NCBI GenBank assembly: GCA_021464415.1
Contig: CM038468.1
Location: 32,166,969-32,230,968, forward strand
DNA length: 64,000 bases
Reading direction: 5' to 3'
DNA from: Lonicera japonica
Lineage: Eukaryota; Streptophyta; Magnoliopsida; Dipsacales; Caprifoliaceae
The notes under the pieces are model-generated. The model had not been told where the DNA came from, made no database searches, and was given only the letters and a program-made list of their open reading frames with translations. The number at the start of each line of letters is the position of its first letter. Within the stretch, counting starts at the first letter, position 1. Shown piece after piece: positions 46,933-58,154 of this stretch. Both the position numbers and the translations under genes were made by a program.

Positions 46933-48364
46933 TGTTATCAAACAGACTCTAAAAGTATGTATATATATCTAGATTCTTCTTTCTTTTGACTTACTAGGCA
47001 ACGATTCGCCTTGAATACTCATTGCAATTAATGCAAAGATCATTGAAGTAAAAGAATAATATAATAGCAAAATGATACATTATTAGAACAAAAGCAAAAT
47101 TAAACAATTCATCCAAAATGTATTAATATTTTGTTCATTTTATTTGAGAAATAGAACGTCTAGAATGGGTGGGCGTCATTTTCAAGTTTAATGCTCGGAG
47201 ATAATCAAAGAAGAGTGAGAGAATAGAGAGTTTTCAGCCAAGCACTAAAAGAATAGATGCCCACCATTTGTTTGTAAAATTGACTCCAGTATAGTTGTGA
47301 GCAATGAGGTGGTTGATTTTAGTCTTCATGGACTAAAGTGCAAAAATGGATAAACTTTAAGGGGGGGGTGAATTTTCAATAACTCAGACACTAGATTTGA
47401 TAAGATGGAAAATAAGTTGAGGCATGTGATAAGATATTCTCCATTTTATACTTATTTTATGAGTAGATGTCTTCCATTCTTCATAATTTTTTGTAGAAAT
47501 TTTTTCTTCCTCAACCACCAAAGAAATTTTCTTCAAGGAAAAAGCCACAAAGGAAAAAGACATGTCACCACATGTCTCGAGTTACTTTCCAACTTCTCAC
47601 AAAAATCAACTATATTTATTTTTCTTTTCCATATTATTATCAAATGGACCCTAAAAGTATGTATATATCTAGATTCTTCTTTCTTTCGACTTACTAGGCA
47701 GAGATTCCTTGTGTACTCAATGCAATTAATACAAATATCATTGAAGTAAAAGAATAATATATTGGCAAAATGGTATATTTTTAGAACAAAACTAAAATTA
47801 AACAATAATTCACCCAAAATGTATTGATATTTTGTTCATTTTATCAGAGAAATAGAACGTCTAGAATATGTGGGTGTCATTTTCAAGTTTTATGCTCGGA
47901 TATAATCAAAGAAGAGTGGGAGAATAGAGAGTTTTCAGTCATACACTAAAAGAATCGATGCCCACCATCTGTTTGTAAAATTGATTAAAAGATTGGCCAG
48001 GCCAGCATAATTGTGAGCAATGATCGAAGTGGTTGATTTCAGTCTTCAGAGGGGTAGGAGTCCCACTATTTGAGAGAGGAACTAGAGATGCAAACCCATT
48101 TTGGAAAATTTGATCGCAACTTTATTACCTTCTTAAATATATGAGAGATGTTGATGTGCATTAATTGAACACAATTGTTCTTGACAATTGGACCAGAGAG
48201 TAAGGTAGGTCCATAGGGGTTCAAAAGTAGGAGATTGCACACAAGTGACCATCGAAAGAGAGTCCACTTCCACCCACAGGTTTCTCCATCCCTTTTTTGG
48301 AAGCTTGATCAGTAGTCATCATAAAAGCTTCAAATTTAGCAATGAATGCACTACACCAGATATG

Positions 48365-48735
48365 GTCTTAGGCGACATACTCTATTGGATATGTCTCCTA
48401 AAACACATCTTAGGAGACATACTAACTGTATGTCTCCTAAGTTTCTCTCTTAAGAGACATACTTTTAGTATGTCGCCTAAGTAATTACTTACGAGACATA
48501 TATACTCCGTATGTCTCCTAAGAGTGTCACTTAGGAGACTTACAATTAGTGTGTCGCCTTAGTATATACCTATGCGACATACAATGAAGATATGTCGCCG
48601 AAATACTTCTCTTAGCAGACATACGACCTTTATATGTCGCATAAGTAAGCTCACAAAAAGTGTCGGTTGTCAAAAGATCTTAGGAGACATACAATTAAGT
48701 ATGTCTCCTAAGTGAGCTCTTAGGAGACATACTTT
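48365..48735. repeat. CACTA subterminal repeat array, 5' end
   Basis: About 17 copies of a 12-13 base motif (TTAGGAGACATAC and TATGTCTCCTAAG, with variants TAGGCGACATA, TATGTCGCCTAA) in alternating orientation, spaced about 20 bases. In En/Spm elements such motifs bind the accessory protein TNPA. The array ends about 45 bases before the movement-protein start codon. Confidence 0.92.
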
Positions 48736-48779
48736 CTTATCTTCCTTCAGATCAGAAAATTCAAGAGACAGATCTTCCA

Positions 48780-50555
48780 ATGGTTAACCCATATCACATA
48801 TTTGGGAAACCTTCTTCCAAAACCTTCACTTCAAGTGTGCGTAGTCTGTTAGGATCCAAATCCTCCAAACTACCTGTAAGAGAGTTTGTCAAGTCATCCA
48901 CTTTTACAGATATCACTGTCCCCTCTGGAAGAAAAGAACATCTGTTTCCTTTGTATATTCCCAAAGATTTTCCAAGACAGGCGTTATCTCAAGGATACAC
49001 ACACCTCCACTATGGTGCTGTGCGTATTGTTGTCACTTTTCATGGTAGAAAAGGTCTTCCCATAGTAGCCCTGATTGCTCTTGTTGATTCTCGTTTCTCA
49101 GAATATCAGCAAGCATGTCTAGGAACAGCTCAAGTTACCTTAAATGCTGGAACCGTGTTTATCACCATAATCCCCAATTTTAATATGCCTCTGACAGATC
49201 CCTTTTTGTTAGATGCTCTAAAACTTCAAGTTCAGATTACAGGTGATTATATGGTAGAAGGTACTGATGCAGCTACTATTTACCATCAAATGATCTACCG
49301 TGTTCAAGATCATGCCTTTGATCTTTCAATCCCTAATTCGATGGAATCAGAAGCTCTTTTCCTTGATGTTACCACAAATCAAGCTCCCCATGTTACTTCT
49401 ATCCCGAGACAATTATCTCGTGATGAGTTGATCAAGTTGTTACCAGAAAAATGGATCACTGCTTATGAACAGCTTCATGCTCAAGAAAACCCAAGTGCTG
49501 TCTCCTCCACAGGTGCTGATTATATCCGGCGAGCTGACAAATCTGTTGAAGTAAAATTTAACAGGTCTCAGACTGTTCGTCAGAATCCGAGTCCTTTCAC
49601 AACACCTATCATGGCTTTTGGAGAAGTTAGCAGGTTGCCTGATGATCCTGTTCTTGAAGCCTTACCCATGCCTATTCTCTGGTTTAACAAAGATGGTTCT
49701 CCATGTTATGAAGGCAAGAATGAAAAAGGTCATATCTGGTATGATGTTTGCTCATGTGAAGAAAGTGATGAAGATGATAGGCCAAGTTCTCGAAAGAAGA
49801 ATTCCTCTCAACAGCGTCTCAAAGAGCGGTATGAGAACAATGATCCCACAGTTGGTTTGCTAGGCCATCCCTCTGGAAAGTTTGATTATTATGTTCTGTA
49901 TAGTAGTCAAATGATTCAGCCTACACCTGAAATAACCACCTGTAAGCCAAAGCCTTTCACTCCAAAACCTCCACCTTCACAAACACCTCCTTTACCCCCA
50001 TATTACCAGAAAGCCCTTAAAGCCCTCAGAAAAACAGACCCTATTCCAACTCCTGAGCCATCACCCAAGCCACCACCATCATCCGAACCAACTCCAGTGT
50101 TTGTTTCTGAAGATCCAATTGATTGTTGTATGTTTGCAGAAGATAACACAGATTATGATTCTCATTTCCCTCCGTTGAATGAGTTTGAAAACCTTCAGCA
50201 AAATACCCGTCACTTATGGAAAATTCAGAATCCTACTGAAGTTTCCCCCGCAGGAGATTTGTTGCAAGTAAATGCTGCAGAAGCTGCTTTGAATTGGCAA
50301 GCTGAGAATGCTATTGCTCAGAATCGTGTTTTATACAAGATTGCCACTTCTCAGACAAGGATTGAGTCCTCTCAAGAAAGGGTTGAAGCCAAGATGCTTT
50401 CTTTTAGCAACATGGATGCTGCTATTGCTGATCTTAAACAACGCATACAAGTTTTGCATGAACAATTGTTGCATATTGCGTCCACTGTCCAGGATATTTC
50501 TCAAGCGACTATGCTTATCTCCACCAAGCAAGTAAATTTTCTGTCACCGAGCTAA
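48780..50555 (+). CDS. Caulimovirus-like movement-protein ORF carried in the CACTA element
   Basis: 591 residues, open from ATG to TAA. Residues about 35-185 resemble the 30K-superfamily movement protein of Caulimoviridae-type elements, with the LVDSR segment at 101-105 and the core GTAQVTLNAGTVFITIIPNF at 116-133. Such proteins move virus between cells through plasmodesmata. Next come SRDELIKLLPEKW (213-225), an acidic CSCEESDEDD segment (about 330), a proline-rich stretch (about 385-445), a FPPLNEFENL motif and a C-terminal probable coiled coil (about 500-570). No protease, reverse transcriptase or RNase H follows, so it is an isolated ORF, likely an endogenous pararetrovirus or retroelement capture. 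It is the longest CACTA-borne frame and has no inactivating change. Expression and function are unknown. Confidence 0.75.
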   Translation: MVNPYHIFGKPSSKTFTSSVRSLLGSKSSKLPVREFVKSSTFTDITVPSGRKEHLFPLYIPKDFPRQALSQGYTHLHYGAVRIVVTFHGRKGLPIVALIALVDSRFSEYQQACLGTAQVTLNAGTVFITIIPNFNMPLTDPFLLDALKLQVQITGDYMVEGTDAATIYHQMIYRVQDHAFDLSIPNSMESEALFLDVTTNQAPHVTSIPRQLSRDELIKLLPEKWITAYEQLHAQENPSAVSSTGADYIRRADKSVEVKFNRSQTVRQNPSPFTTPIMAFGEVSRLPDDPVLEALPMPILWFNKDGSPCYEGKNEKGHIWYDVCSCEESDEDDRPSSRKKNSSQQRLKERYENNDPTVGLLGHPSGKFDYYVLYSSQMIQPTPEITTCKPKPFTPKPPPSQTPPLPPYYQKALKALRKTDPIPTPEPSPKPPPSSEPTPVFVSEDPIDCCMFAEDNTDYDSHFPPLNEFENLQQNTRHLWKIQNPTEVSPAGDLLQVNAAEAALNWQAENAIAQNRVLYKIATSQTRIESSQERVEAKMLSFSNMDAAIADLKQRIQVLHEQLLHIASTVQDISQATMLISTKQVNFLSPS

Positions 50556-51530
50556 AGGACTCACACGGCCTCTTGCCTCAAAGGTCCACACGTGCTCTAG
50601 GTCCCTGAGAAAACTTATTCATCAATATGAAAAACTGAAGGATTATCTCTGTTTTCTGAACAATCTTATTACAGACTTTCTGTTGTGAGAGATCCACTAA
50701 TCTTTGATCAAGGGTTCTGATGTGAGAGATCCACATGAAGTGGCAGTCACAGAGCATACTGTACATGATCTTAGATTTATGGCAGACACAGAGCATACTT
50801 ATTAAGAATAAGATTTTCATACTGGTCATGAGATAAACACCAATAAAGAACAAACTCTGCTGACTTGTAAAAATGGTTTGCCTGAACCCTAAGGCTCAGA
50901 AGTCTGAGAAGACGACTACTCACGAGAGGACATACTTACAACCCTCTGATACCAATAAGGGAATATTCGCCAAATCTTCCTCAATTCTTTCCCTGAAACT
51001 CTCGTTACTGAAGTCAACAAGCTTATGAAGATTCAGAAGCTCAGAATTCATGATGTTACCATTGCTCAAATTTATGACTATATCAATGATGCAGTTGGTA
51101 GTTTGTGCAATCAAAAGAAGTTCTTTGATGATATTGAGAAAGCAGGAAAGATGTTGAAAGATTTCATCGTTGGCCAGCTCCCACTGTTGAAAGCCAAAGT
51201 ACCCCTTTTCGAAGTCCACCAAAATACAAGCAGAAAGCCCAGGCAGTTTCATCCCAGAAACCCGCGTTGCAAATCCCTTATAAATCCCCAGGTCCTTTGA
51301 GGATTTATGATACCCAGAAAACCATGCCACAAAAACCCCATTTCACCCAGCATACTAATGCCATAAAAGCATCAATTGATGGACTCTTCTGTAATTGGAC
51401 CTGTCTGTACTCACCTAAACTTTCATACCATTCTCTTAATCTACCTTCCATTCTTGTAATGAAACGGAGTAAGACTGTAGGAAGTTTATAGTACTGACGA
51501 TCTGAATGGAGCCAAGCATTCAGATCAGTA
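50556..51530 (+). pseudogene. Rest of the captured segment: gag/capsid-like fragment and leader-like DNA
   Basis: Follows the movement-protein ORF inside the captured segment. From about 50990 a plus frame reads LVTEVNKLMKIQKLRIHD, then TIAQIYDYINDAVGSLCNQK and KKFFDDIEKAGKMLKDFIVG, ending at a stop at 51300. It looks like coding sequence of the same source, perhaps an exon or a shifted continuation, but I cannot name the domain. Between 50556 and 50990 there is no long frame, and the phrase GTGAGAGATCCAC occurs twice (50685, 50720). At 50943-50955 the minus strand carries TTGGTATCAGAGG, like a primer-binding site. 51500-51530 forms a small hairpin (GATCTGAATG...CATTCAGATC). Confidence 0.45.
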
Positions 51531-51845
51531 TGTCTCCTAAGAGCTCACTTAGGAGACATACTTAATTGTATGTCTCTTAAGATTTTACTTAGGAGACTTA
51601 CCTTAGTTGTATGTCGCCTAAGTTCTTTTGACCACCGACATTTTTTTACACGTAGGATTTGATTGGCTTCTTTTAGGCGACATACTTAATTGTATGTCTC
51701 CCATGATCTCACTTAGGAGACATACTTAATTGTATGTCTCCTAAGATCTTACTTAGGAGACATACCTTAATTATATGTCGCCTAAGTTCTTTTGACCACC
51801 GACACTTTTTTACATGTAGGGTTTGATTGACTTGTCTTAGGCGGC
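51531..51845. repeat. CACTA subterminal repeat array, internal inverted copy
   Basis: About 14 copies of the same motif, starting GTATGTCTCCTAAGAGCTC. This start is the complement of the end of the 5' array (GAGCTCTTAGGAGACATAC, 48716-48734). The spacer TTGACCACCGACA (51619, 51789) is the complement of the 5'-array spacer near 48660. The array is therefore an inverted copy of the 5' array, and the captured segment lies between the two. It contains a tandem duplication of about 170 bases. Confidence 0.85.
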
Positions 51846-51847
51846 AT

Positions 51848-52328
51848 ACGTTTAGGTGTAAGTGGTACAACACAGACCCTAATGTTCCCGGTAGCACAAA
51901 GTTTGATCGTGGTCTTTTATCTGTAAACACTTGGACCAGTTCGTACGACGAGTTCCCATTTATTCTTGCCAAGATGGCAAGACAAGTGTTTTATATAGAT
52001 GATCCTTTGGCAGGTGAGGGTTGGAAAGTTGTCTACATAATGTCTCACAAAGGTACGTACAGTGAAAGTACAATCGCAAGGGATGCAACCGTCGGTCCAC
52101 TATATGAATTAGACGAACCGTCGGTCCACTATTTTTCAATATCTAGTTTATTTATTGACTTTTAGTTCAGTACCGCGAATAGATATTCCAGAGGATGACG
52201 ATTATGACGAGGATGAGGATTCCGACGATGCAGAAGGGTTTAACAATGATCTTCTAATTGACGATGACGATGAAGATGAAGATGAGGATCGGGATCAAGA
52301 TCAGAGTGATGATGATGACTATAATTGA
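51848..52328 (+). pseudogene. TNP2: TNP2 transposase remnant: DUF4216-like domain and acidic tail
   Basis: The plus frame from about 51848 reads FRCKWYNTDPNV, SVNTWTSSYDEFPFILAKMA, RQVFYIDDPLAGEGWKVVYI. This is the DUF4216-like domain at the C-terminal side of CACTA TNP2 transposases (pattern: K/E.W.DTDP .. SVNT .. D.F.LA..A.QVFY.DDP..G.NWKVV). After a probable intron ending at about 52169, a second stretch reads VPRIDIPEDDDYDEDEDSDD and stays acidic up to TGA at 52326-52328, the usual acidic C-terminus. The catalytic Transposase_21 domain that should precede it is absent; a subterminal array lies there instead. It confirms the CACTA class and the plus-strand orientation. Confidence 0.75.
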
Positions 52329-53220
52329 TGTTATATTGTTATAAATTGTAATTCAATCGATCAGTTTCACTATTTTTGTAAACGTTATTAATTAAGTGAA
52401 TTAATTGTTGCAAATATTATTAATTAAGTGAACTGATTGTTGTATATAAATAAAATAAATAAAAATGGTTATTAATTTTAAAAACTAACTGAATGGCTGC
52501 GGACATGACAGTTGCAGCTAATACTCCAACAGGTTCACCATTGAAGTACCCCTTATTGGATCGATCCTTTTTTGTGTTCAAGAATTCCCCCGATCCTTAG
52601 CTTTTTCCACTAACTCCTAGAATGATATATGACTTATAGCTGGTCATCTACCAATTCCATTGAAAATATTGTTAAAATATTTTTACGAGTAGATTTTATT
52701 CAAAATATGATAAAACATGTATGTGATATTTACTTTTACTTCTTATTTCTAAATGAAAAGTAATTAAATTAGTATTTTACTTTTTTACTTTAATTCTATA
52801 TTTTTGACCTATTATAAGTTACATATTTTAAAAAACTCTATTAAATTTCATGCTTAGCAATAAGAGGTCAAAGTAAAAATAGTGTCCAACTCTCGTCCAG
52901 TGTTTTCTTTTAAGATAAATCTACTTTGAGGTTTATTGATAATAACATGAAATTAAATTAAAATGAGAAAAAGAAAATTATTTTTTTTGGGAAATAAAAA
53001 AATCATTTGAGCAATTCCTATATCTCATGCATATTTTTGTAAATTGATATTTTTCGTATTTCTTTATCCTTTACGAAAAAAAAATAAATTTATCACCCGA
53101 AAATTCCTTTTGTATAATTTTTTTTTTTAAAAGTAAAAAATTATTTTAACTGATAAATAATAAATGAATAAAATATTTAATTATTTTATAAAAATATTTA
53201 AAAAAATTATTTTTAAAAAC
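52329..53220. other. AT-rich CACTA interior, no gene
   Basis: Strongly AT-rich, with runs of A and T. No coding region or classifiable element. Confidence 0.5.
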
Positions 53221-53460
53221 TAATAACTCTTAGGCGACATCTATATATGTATGTATTCTAAGTGTTACTCTTAAGAGATAGACATAAATTAGTATGTCTC
53301 CTAAGATTTTTAAAAAAAAATTCAAATTTTTCGCAAAAAAAAGAGAGGCAAAACGAAATTTTCGCGGAAAAAAAATAACTATATTAGGCGACATAGGTAT
53401 TTATGTATTTCGCCTAAGAGGTAATCTTAGGAGACATACATAAATACCTATGTCTCCTAA
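53221..53460. repeat. CACTA subterminal repeat array, third cluster
   Basis: About seven copies of TTAGGCGACATA / TATGTCTCCTAAG motifs around an A-rich spacer. The cluster ends at CTAAGTGATAAC, directly before a TATA-like and telo-box-containing segment. Confidence 0.85.
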
Positions 53461-53700
53461 GTGATAACTATATATTGGGGGAAAAAAACCCTAAAAACTA
53501 AAAGCACGCAGCTCTCATTCTCCTCCCTCCGCCGCTGCTCTCACAGTCTCTTCGCCCTTGCTCGCCTCTCACCCACCGCCACCGGCCCACCTCCGCCTAT
53601 CACGGTCAGCCTTCTCAGTCTCTCCTCTTCTAGTCTCCCGCCTCTCACCGTCCGCCTGCTGTCCTCCTGTCCTCCAATGTAGTCGGGTATCCCCCTCTCT
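53461..53700 (+). promoter_or_regulatory. Promoter-like segment with TATA, telo-box and CT-rich leader
   Basis: ACTATATATTGGG (53468-53480) resembles a TATA box. AAACCCTAA (53486-53494) is the telo-box seen upstream of many plant ribosomal-protein and housekeeping genes. A CT-rich, GC-rich leader follows (CTCCTCCCTCCGCCGCTGCTC). The 73-codon frame starting at 53461 is leader-like composition, not a recognised protein. Either this is the promoter of the element's own second gene, or a captured host promoter. Confidence 0.4.
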
Positions 53701-55805
53701 CTATAAATATATATATATGCATCTACGGTTTGATTACCCCCAATTCTCTCTGGGTCTGAACTCTAAAGTGCAATATTTTCTCTCTTTTCTATTCTCTAAT
53801 TTAACAATTAGTATCAAAACTTTATAATCAATTAAATTAATCCAAAGTGGAAACCCTGAATCCGTCTTTAAAATAACTGGATGATATGCTTCACTCATAT
53901 CTTCTCATATATAATCGAGACAATTACTATTGATTAGTTTTTTAATGGTGAGAATAAGTAATTAATTAATGAGTTAATGATAAAAGCTTAAATTAAAATA
54001 TTCCCTGGAGGCTAGATAAAGCCTTGAATTGACACCATTTGTCTAATATGAACCATACAAACCAATTGTTGTAAATGAAAATAATTAAATGATAGCAGTG
54101 GGTTAATTAAACAGTGAGATTAATTGTTGTAAATGACAATTTTTTATATTTCTTATTTGCAGGAGAGATGCTCTTAAGGCTGATTTTAACATTTTCCTAT
54201 TTAAATACTTGTCTACTGCTTCTTGTTAATATTTGCAGGAGAAATATTTTTTTATATTTCTTGTTTGCAGGAGATAGATGAAAGAAATTAGGCTACGTAA
54301 CCATGTATGTAAATATAGTAAGGAATGTTTAACTTGATATGTTTTTCCCTAAAAACTGAGCTTTTCTTTAGAAGTAATTGTTATCTGAAGGTATTCTAAA
54401 GTTTATTATTTCATAAAATGATTTTACATTTTACTACTTTGTAGTCAGAAAAGGTTTACCATAAAATTTCTATTTTGGAAACGCCGTAGGCACAAATATG
54501 GGAGATCACTGAGAAGGGGATAAACGTTGCCGAAACCACTGTTAAGCGTTGGTGGTGATCAATCACCTGAAGGTAATATGCAAAGCCATGGTTTCTAGAT
54601 TTTTGGATCATATGCCATTAGGCCCATTACAATGTTTTAATGTAATCTGCTTATGCTCTATGGTAGTTAATTCATGCATTAAACTTTATATGCTGCAAGT
54701 TGATTAAATCAAATCATATAACATAATAAAAACAACTCAATACTTAACTGTGTTTGACTTGATTATGCTCAATGAGTTAAAGCTCTTTCCTTTGATATAC
54801 TTTGAATTGGTGGAAACTGGACTCTAATGAAGACTATTAGTGTTACTGAATACTTGAACTATGAAGCAGGTTAGTTAAAAATCCTTTTGCTTAGCCACTA
54901 TATCGAAGTGGCTATATCAGTGTTTTCAATTGTGATAGCACAAGCGTTGCATTTTCAGTCTTGGATTACGCAGCAAAAGTAATGTTGTGTTTTGCGTAAA
55001 CTATTTGAACTTTTTTTTTAATTAAAAAATAATATAAATATTATCTAATATAGAGAGCAATTATTAATAAGTAAAAGAAAATCCATCAAATTAATTTATA
55101 TAAACTAAAGCAACAGAGTGTCCGTTACTAGATTAGCAATGGACTAACAGAGTGTCCGTTACTAGATCAGCAAGACTAAATTAAATTAAAACCTTAATTT
55201 GTCCTCTGATAGCAAATACGTATACAATAATATTCCTTCATCTCCCTAGCCGTCCACTGCCGCTCTGGTCCGCCCCCAAACCCCCATGTGCAATTAATGT
55301 GCTTTCAACGACAAAAGTGTTATTGCCCTTAGTATGTTGGAAACAGTGCTCTACGCCAATAAATATAGTGTTAAATTGTGAATGAAATATTATTGTTTTG
55401 ATGTTTGCCATATTCACACGGCAGCTTCTCTAAAGTGTATGTTTTGATTCCGTATATTACTATCTTTTGGAACTTTGGGAGTAATTGATTGGCTTACATG
55501 GTGAATGGAGTAATATTGTTTTGATGTTTGCCATATGTTAGTTATAGTTAAACAGTGCAAGGTTTTTGCCAAGTACTATGTACTTTTATATAGCTAAGTA
55601 TTACTAATTCGGAATAAGTGTTCTCTTGATAATGTTATTGGTTGAGGTTCATTGTGAATGTATACAAGTGGACCAATGTTATCTTGATAATGTTATGGTT
55701 ATTATGGAGAAAAGAAGAAGAAATTAAAGAAGTTATTTTTTTGCTGTTTAGTGCAATTTTCTTGATTGTCTTATGTTTAATTTGTCTACAATGACCAGTT
55801 TATTC
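53701..55805. other. CACTA interior, no gene recognised
   Basis: No long frame. TGTTTGCAGGAGA-like acceptor phrases occur three times (near 54160, 54235, 54265), and short candidate exon pieces lie near 54480-54570 (GATAAACGTTGCCGAAACC). These could be small exons of the element's second gene (TNPA-type) or of a captured gene, but the pieces cannot be joined with confidence. Also present is a 28-base repeat ACAGAGTGTCCGTTACTAGATTAGC (55113, 55149). Confidence 0.4.
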
Positions 55806-58149
55806 TGTAACACCCCCGCCTTAATTATTAGGATAACACCTGTAATTAAGACCTGGAACGTTACGAACCCACCTTAGACGAGCTAAAGTAGGTTTGAAAT
55901 AAATAATGAAATAATCAATTCCAGAAAATCACATAACCTGGAATAAACAACCCTGATCTCATGCTACGGGCGATAATATAAAACATGAGTGCAAATTACA
56001 TCTATACACAGGCATGAAACCCAAAAGACAAACACACTGTGTTCATATGTATTACAGAGTAAACATCAACTAAGGCTAGCCGTGGCTTGCCATGTACGCC
56101 CCTATATAACAAAAATAAGTCGGCATCAGAGATCCTCTATTTCGTTCCCGACCCAGTTGTTCCTTCCATCGTATTCGTCTCTTGGGTACCTGAATTTGTT
56201 TACATAAAAAGGGGTGAGCTCACAGCTCAGTAGGGGGGAATATAATAGGCAAAATTACGTACAAAACGTAATTAATTGTTTAATTATAAATCATGGCTTA
56301 ACAAATAAAATAATGCATGCATGTGCATATGCAGGTTACCTCCCTTGTGTCAACCATTATACCAAAAGAATACCGAGGCCGAACCAAATCATAATAATGA
56401 TAATAACAATGGGCCTGACCGCCCCCATGAGATACCGAAGTTGGGCCGAATAATAATCATAAGAAGAAGAACGGGCCTGACTGCCCCAGAGAATAAGTCG
56501 AATATAATCACAATATAATATTATCCAGCCCATCAAAGATCATCATCTCATAATATAATTGGACCACATGTCCATCCATATCATATCACAGAATCACTAG
56601 TGCTTTGCCGAGGTCTAGATTTCCGGGCTACTCACCGCTGGCTCTAGACAGCCGACCTCATTGCTGTCCCCCGGGGGTTTAGGGATTTTCAACCCAAGGG
56701 CACCGAGCCCTACTTATTTTCACACCGGCAAGCACTAATCGATACATATTTCCTTCATCATTGAAGGGCCACAATAGAATCATAATCAAATCCATCACGA
56801 GATAATATCACATCCAGAATATTACAACGATCATAAGGGACTTTCAGCATCATATATACGAATCATATGCCCACATAATAGGCCATAAGAATAGTCCAAA
56901 CTTGCCAAAGATCTCCAAGAATTCGGTTGACTTAATGATGATGCACAATATGCATAACGTGCTAATAAATGAACATTTGAAATAATTTATGCCATATAAC
57001 TATAATAAATTTCTATACATGTCCCTTGATGTATATAATTCATCAATTAATTAATTTCAGCCATATACCACCACTATACATCCAAGGAATATATCATGTA
57101 TATAATATACAACACATGTATATCAAGTATAATGGCATATCTTATTACAAATTACATGCTCATGGTTTTATAAATCATAAAACATCATCATCCTCATTAA
57201 ATATCCTCTAATAATAATTTAACTAAAATTCTTAATCATCAAATATTAATTTAGTAACCCAATTCATTAACCAAATGAATTTACTCAAATTATGGAGTAG
57301 ACTTTAGAATATTTAAGAAAATATTAAAGATTCCCGCGTAGAAATCAATACCGCACACCAATCTTGTAAAATTCACCAAAAATTCATTTCTCATCCTTTT
57401 TAAGCAATTCCAAAGCCATAAGTTAGGTATTAAACTATATTTTAACATACATACTTGATACTTCACTTTTCTCATCACCAATCTGCCCAGATTTAATCAA
57501 AACAGTGGTCAAAATATGAACAATTGTGTACTACTCCATATTTTAAATTCAAACTTGCAAAATATTATTTATACACATGTACTTAGTTATTATAAATCAT
57601 AAATCATAGATCAATATAGCTACTTACATATGCACAATCACATACTCAGGTAATATTTATTATTTTTTCATAATTTAAAACACAAGAAATCATAATTAAC
57701 CCCTACCTAAAAATATTTATCTTCAAAGAATGAAGTTTGAGATGATAACCCGAGCCCTGACCAGCAAAATTCTAAAATTCTTATACCTCTGCGTAGCCCT
57801 CGACGTATAGAATAACTTTCCCTTAAGGCTCGTCTCGATCCAGCGAAGTTTTAACGACCAATTTATAAGGAGTATCCTTAAAACTAATTTTATTTTTTTT
57901 TACTTTCTCTCTCTTTTCTCTGTCAGTGGAAGAAGAATGAAGAAGATGGAGATTAAGGTTGAAAGACAAAGTGACAAAGTCGGTCACTTTGTTAAAAAAA
58001 ATCTAACTTTTGCTTAATTACCACATTTTACCCTGAGGTTTTATAACTTTATTATTTTAACCCTGAACTTTTGCAAATTTACAATTTAGTCCATACCCAA
58101 CCAAGAAATATGTGTCTAATTTACACTAATTATATTACGGGGTATTACA
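55806..58149. mobile_element. Solo LTR (third family) nested in the CACTA element
   Basis: 2344 bases from TGTAACACCCCCGCC to CGGGGTATTACA, flanked by a perfect TATTC duplication (55801-55805 and 58150-58154). The ends form an inverted repeat TGTAACACCCC / TGTAATACCCC, a form common in large gypsy LTRs. No internal domain or second LTR is present, so it is solo. Orientation is not decided. Small open frames inside it are not considered genes. Confidence 0.85.
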
Positions 58150-58154
58150 TATTC

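Larger units (their letters stand above)
46020..48348. other. P450 gene 2 3' flank and two copies of block Q; no gene
   Basis: 46020-46540 is the P450 3' flank, 46544-46932 a truncated MITE. 46932-47340 and 47395-48348 are two tandem partial copies of block Q (compare 7120-7800). The last part, about 48010-48348, holds the minus-strand RNase H remnant, ending at the CACTA insertion point. A run of G at 47363-47371 marks the junction between the copies. Confidence 0.6.

Noticed and set aside
48365..48735. Regularly spaced short repeats reminiscent of a CRISPR array
   Set aside because: The repeats alternate in orientation, vary in sequence and lie at the end of a CACTA transposon in a plant genome; they are subterminal repeats.
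50920..51330. 136-codon minus-strand frame in the captured segment
   Set aside because: The plus strand over the same stretch reads as coding-like sequence (TIAQIYDYINDAV), so the minus frame is probably its shadow.
53461..53827. Serine/proline-rich open frames as a possible small gene
   Set aside because: Composition is that of a CT-rich leader in two overlapping frames, with no recognisable domain.
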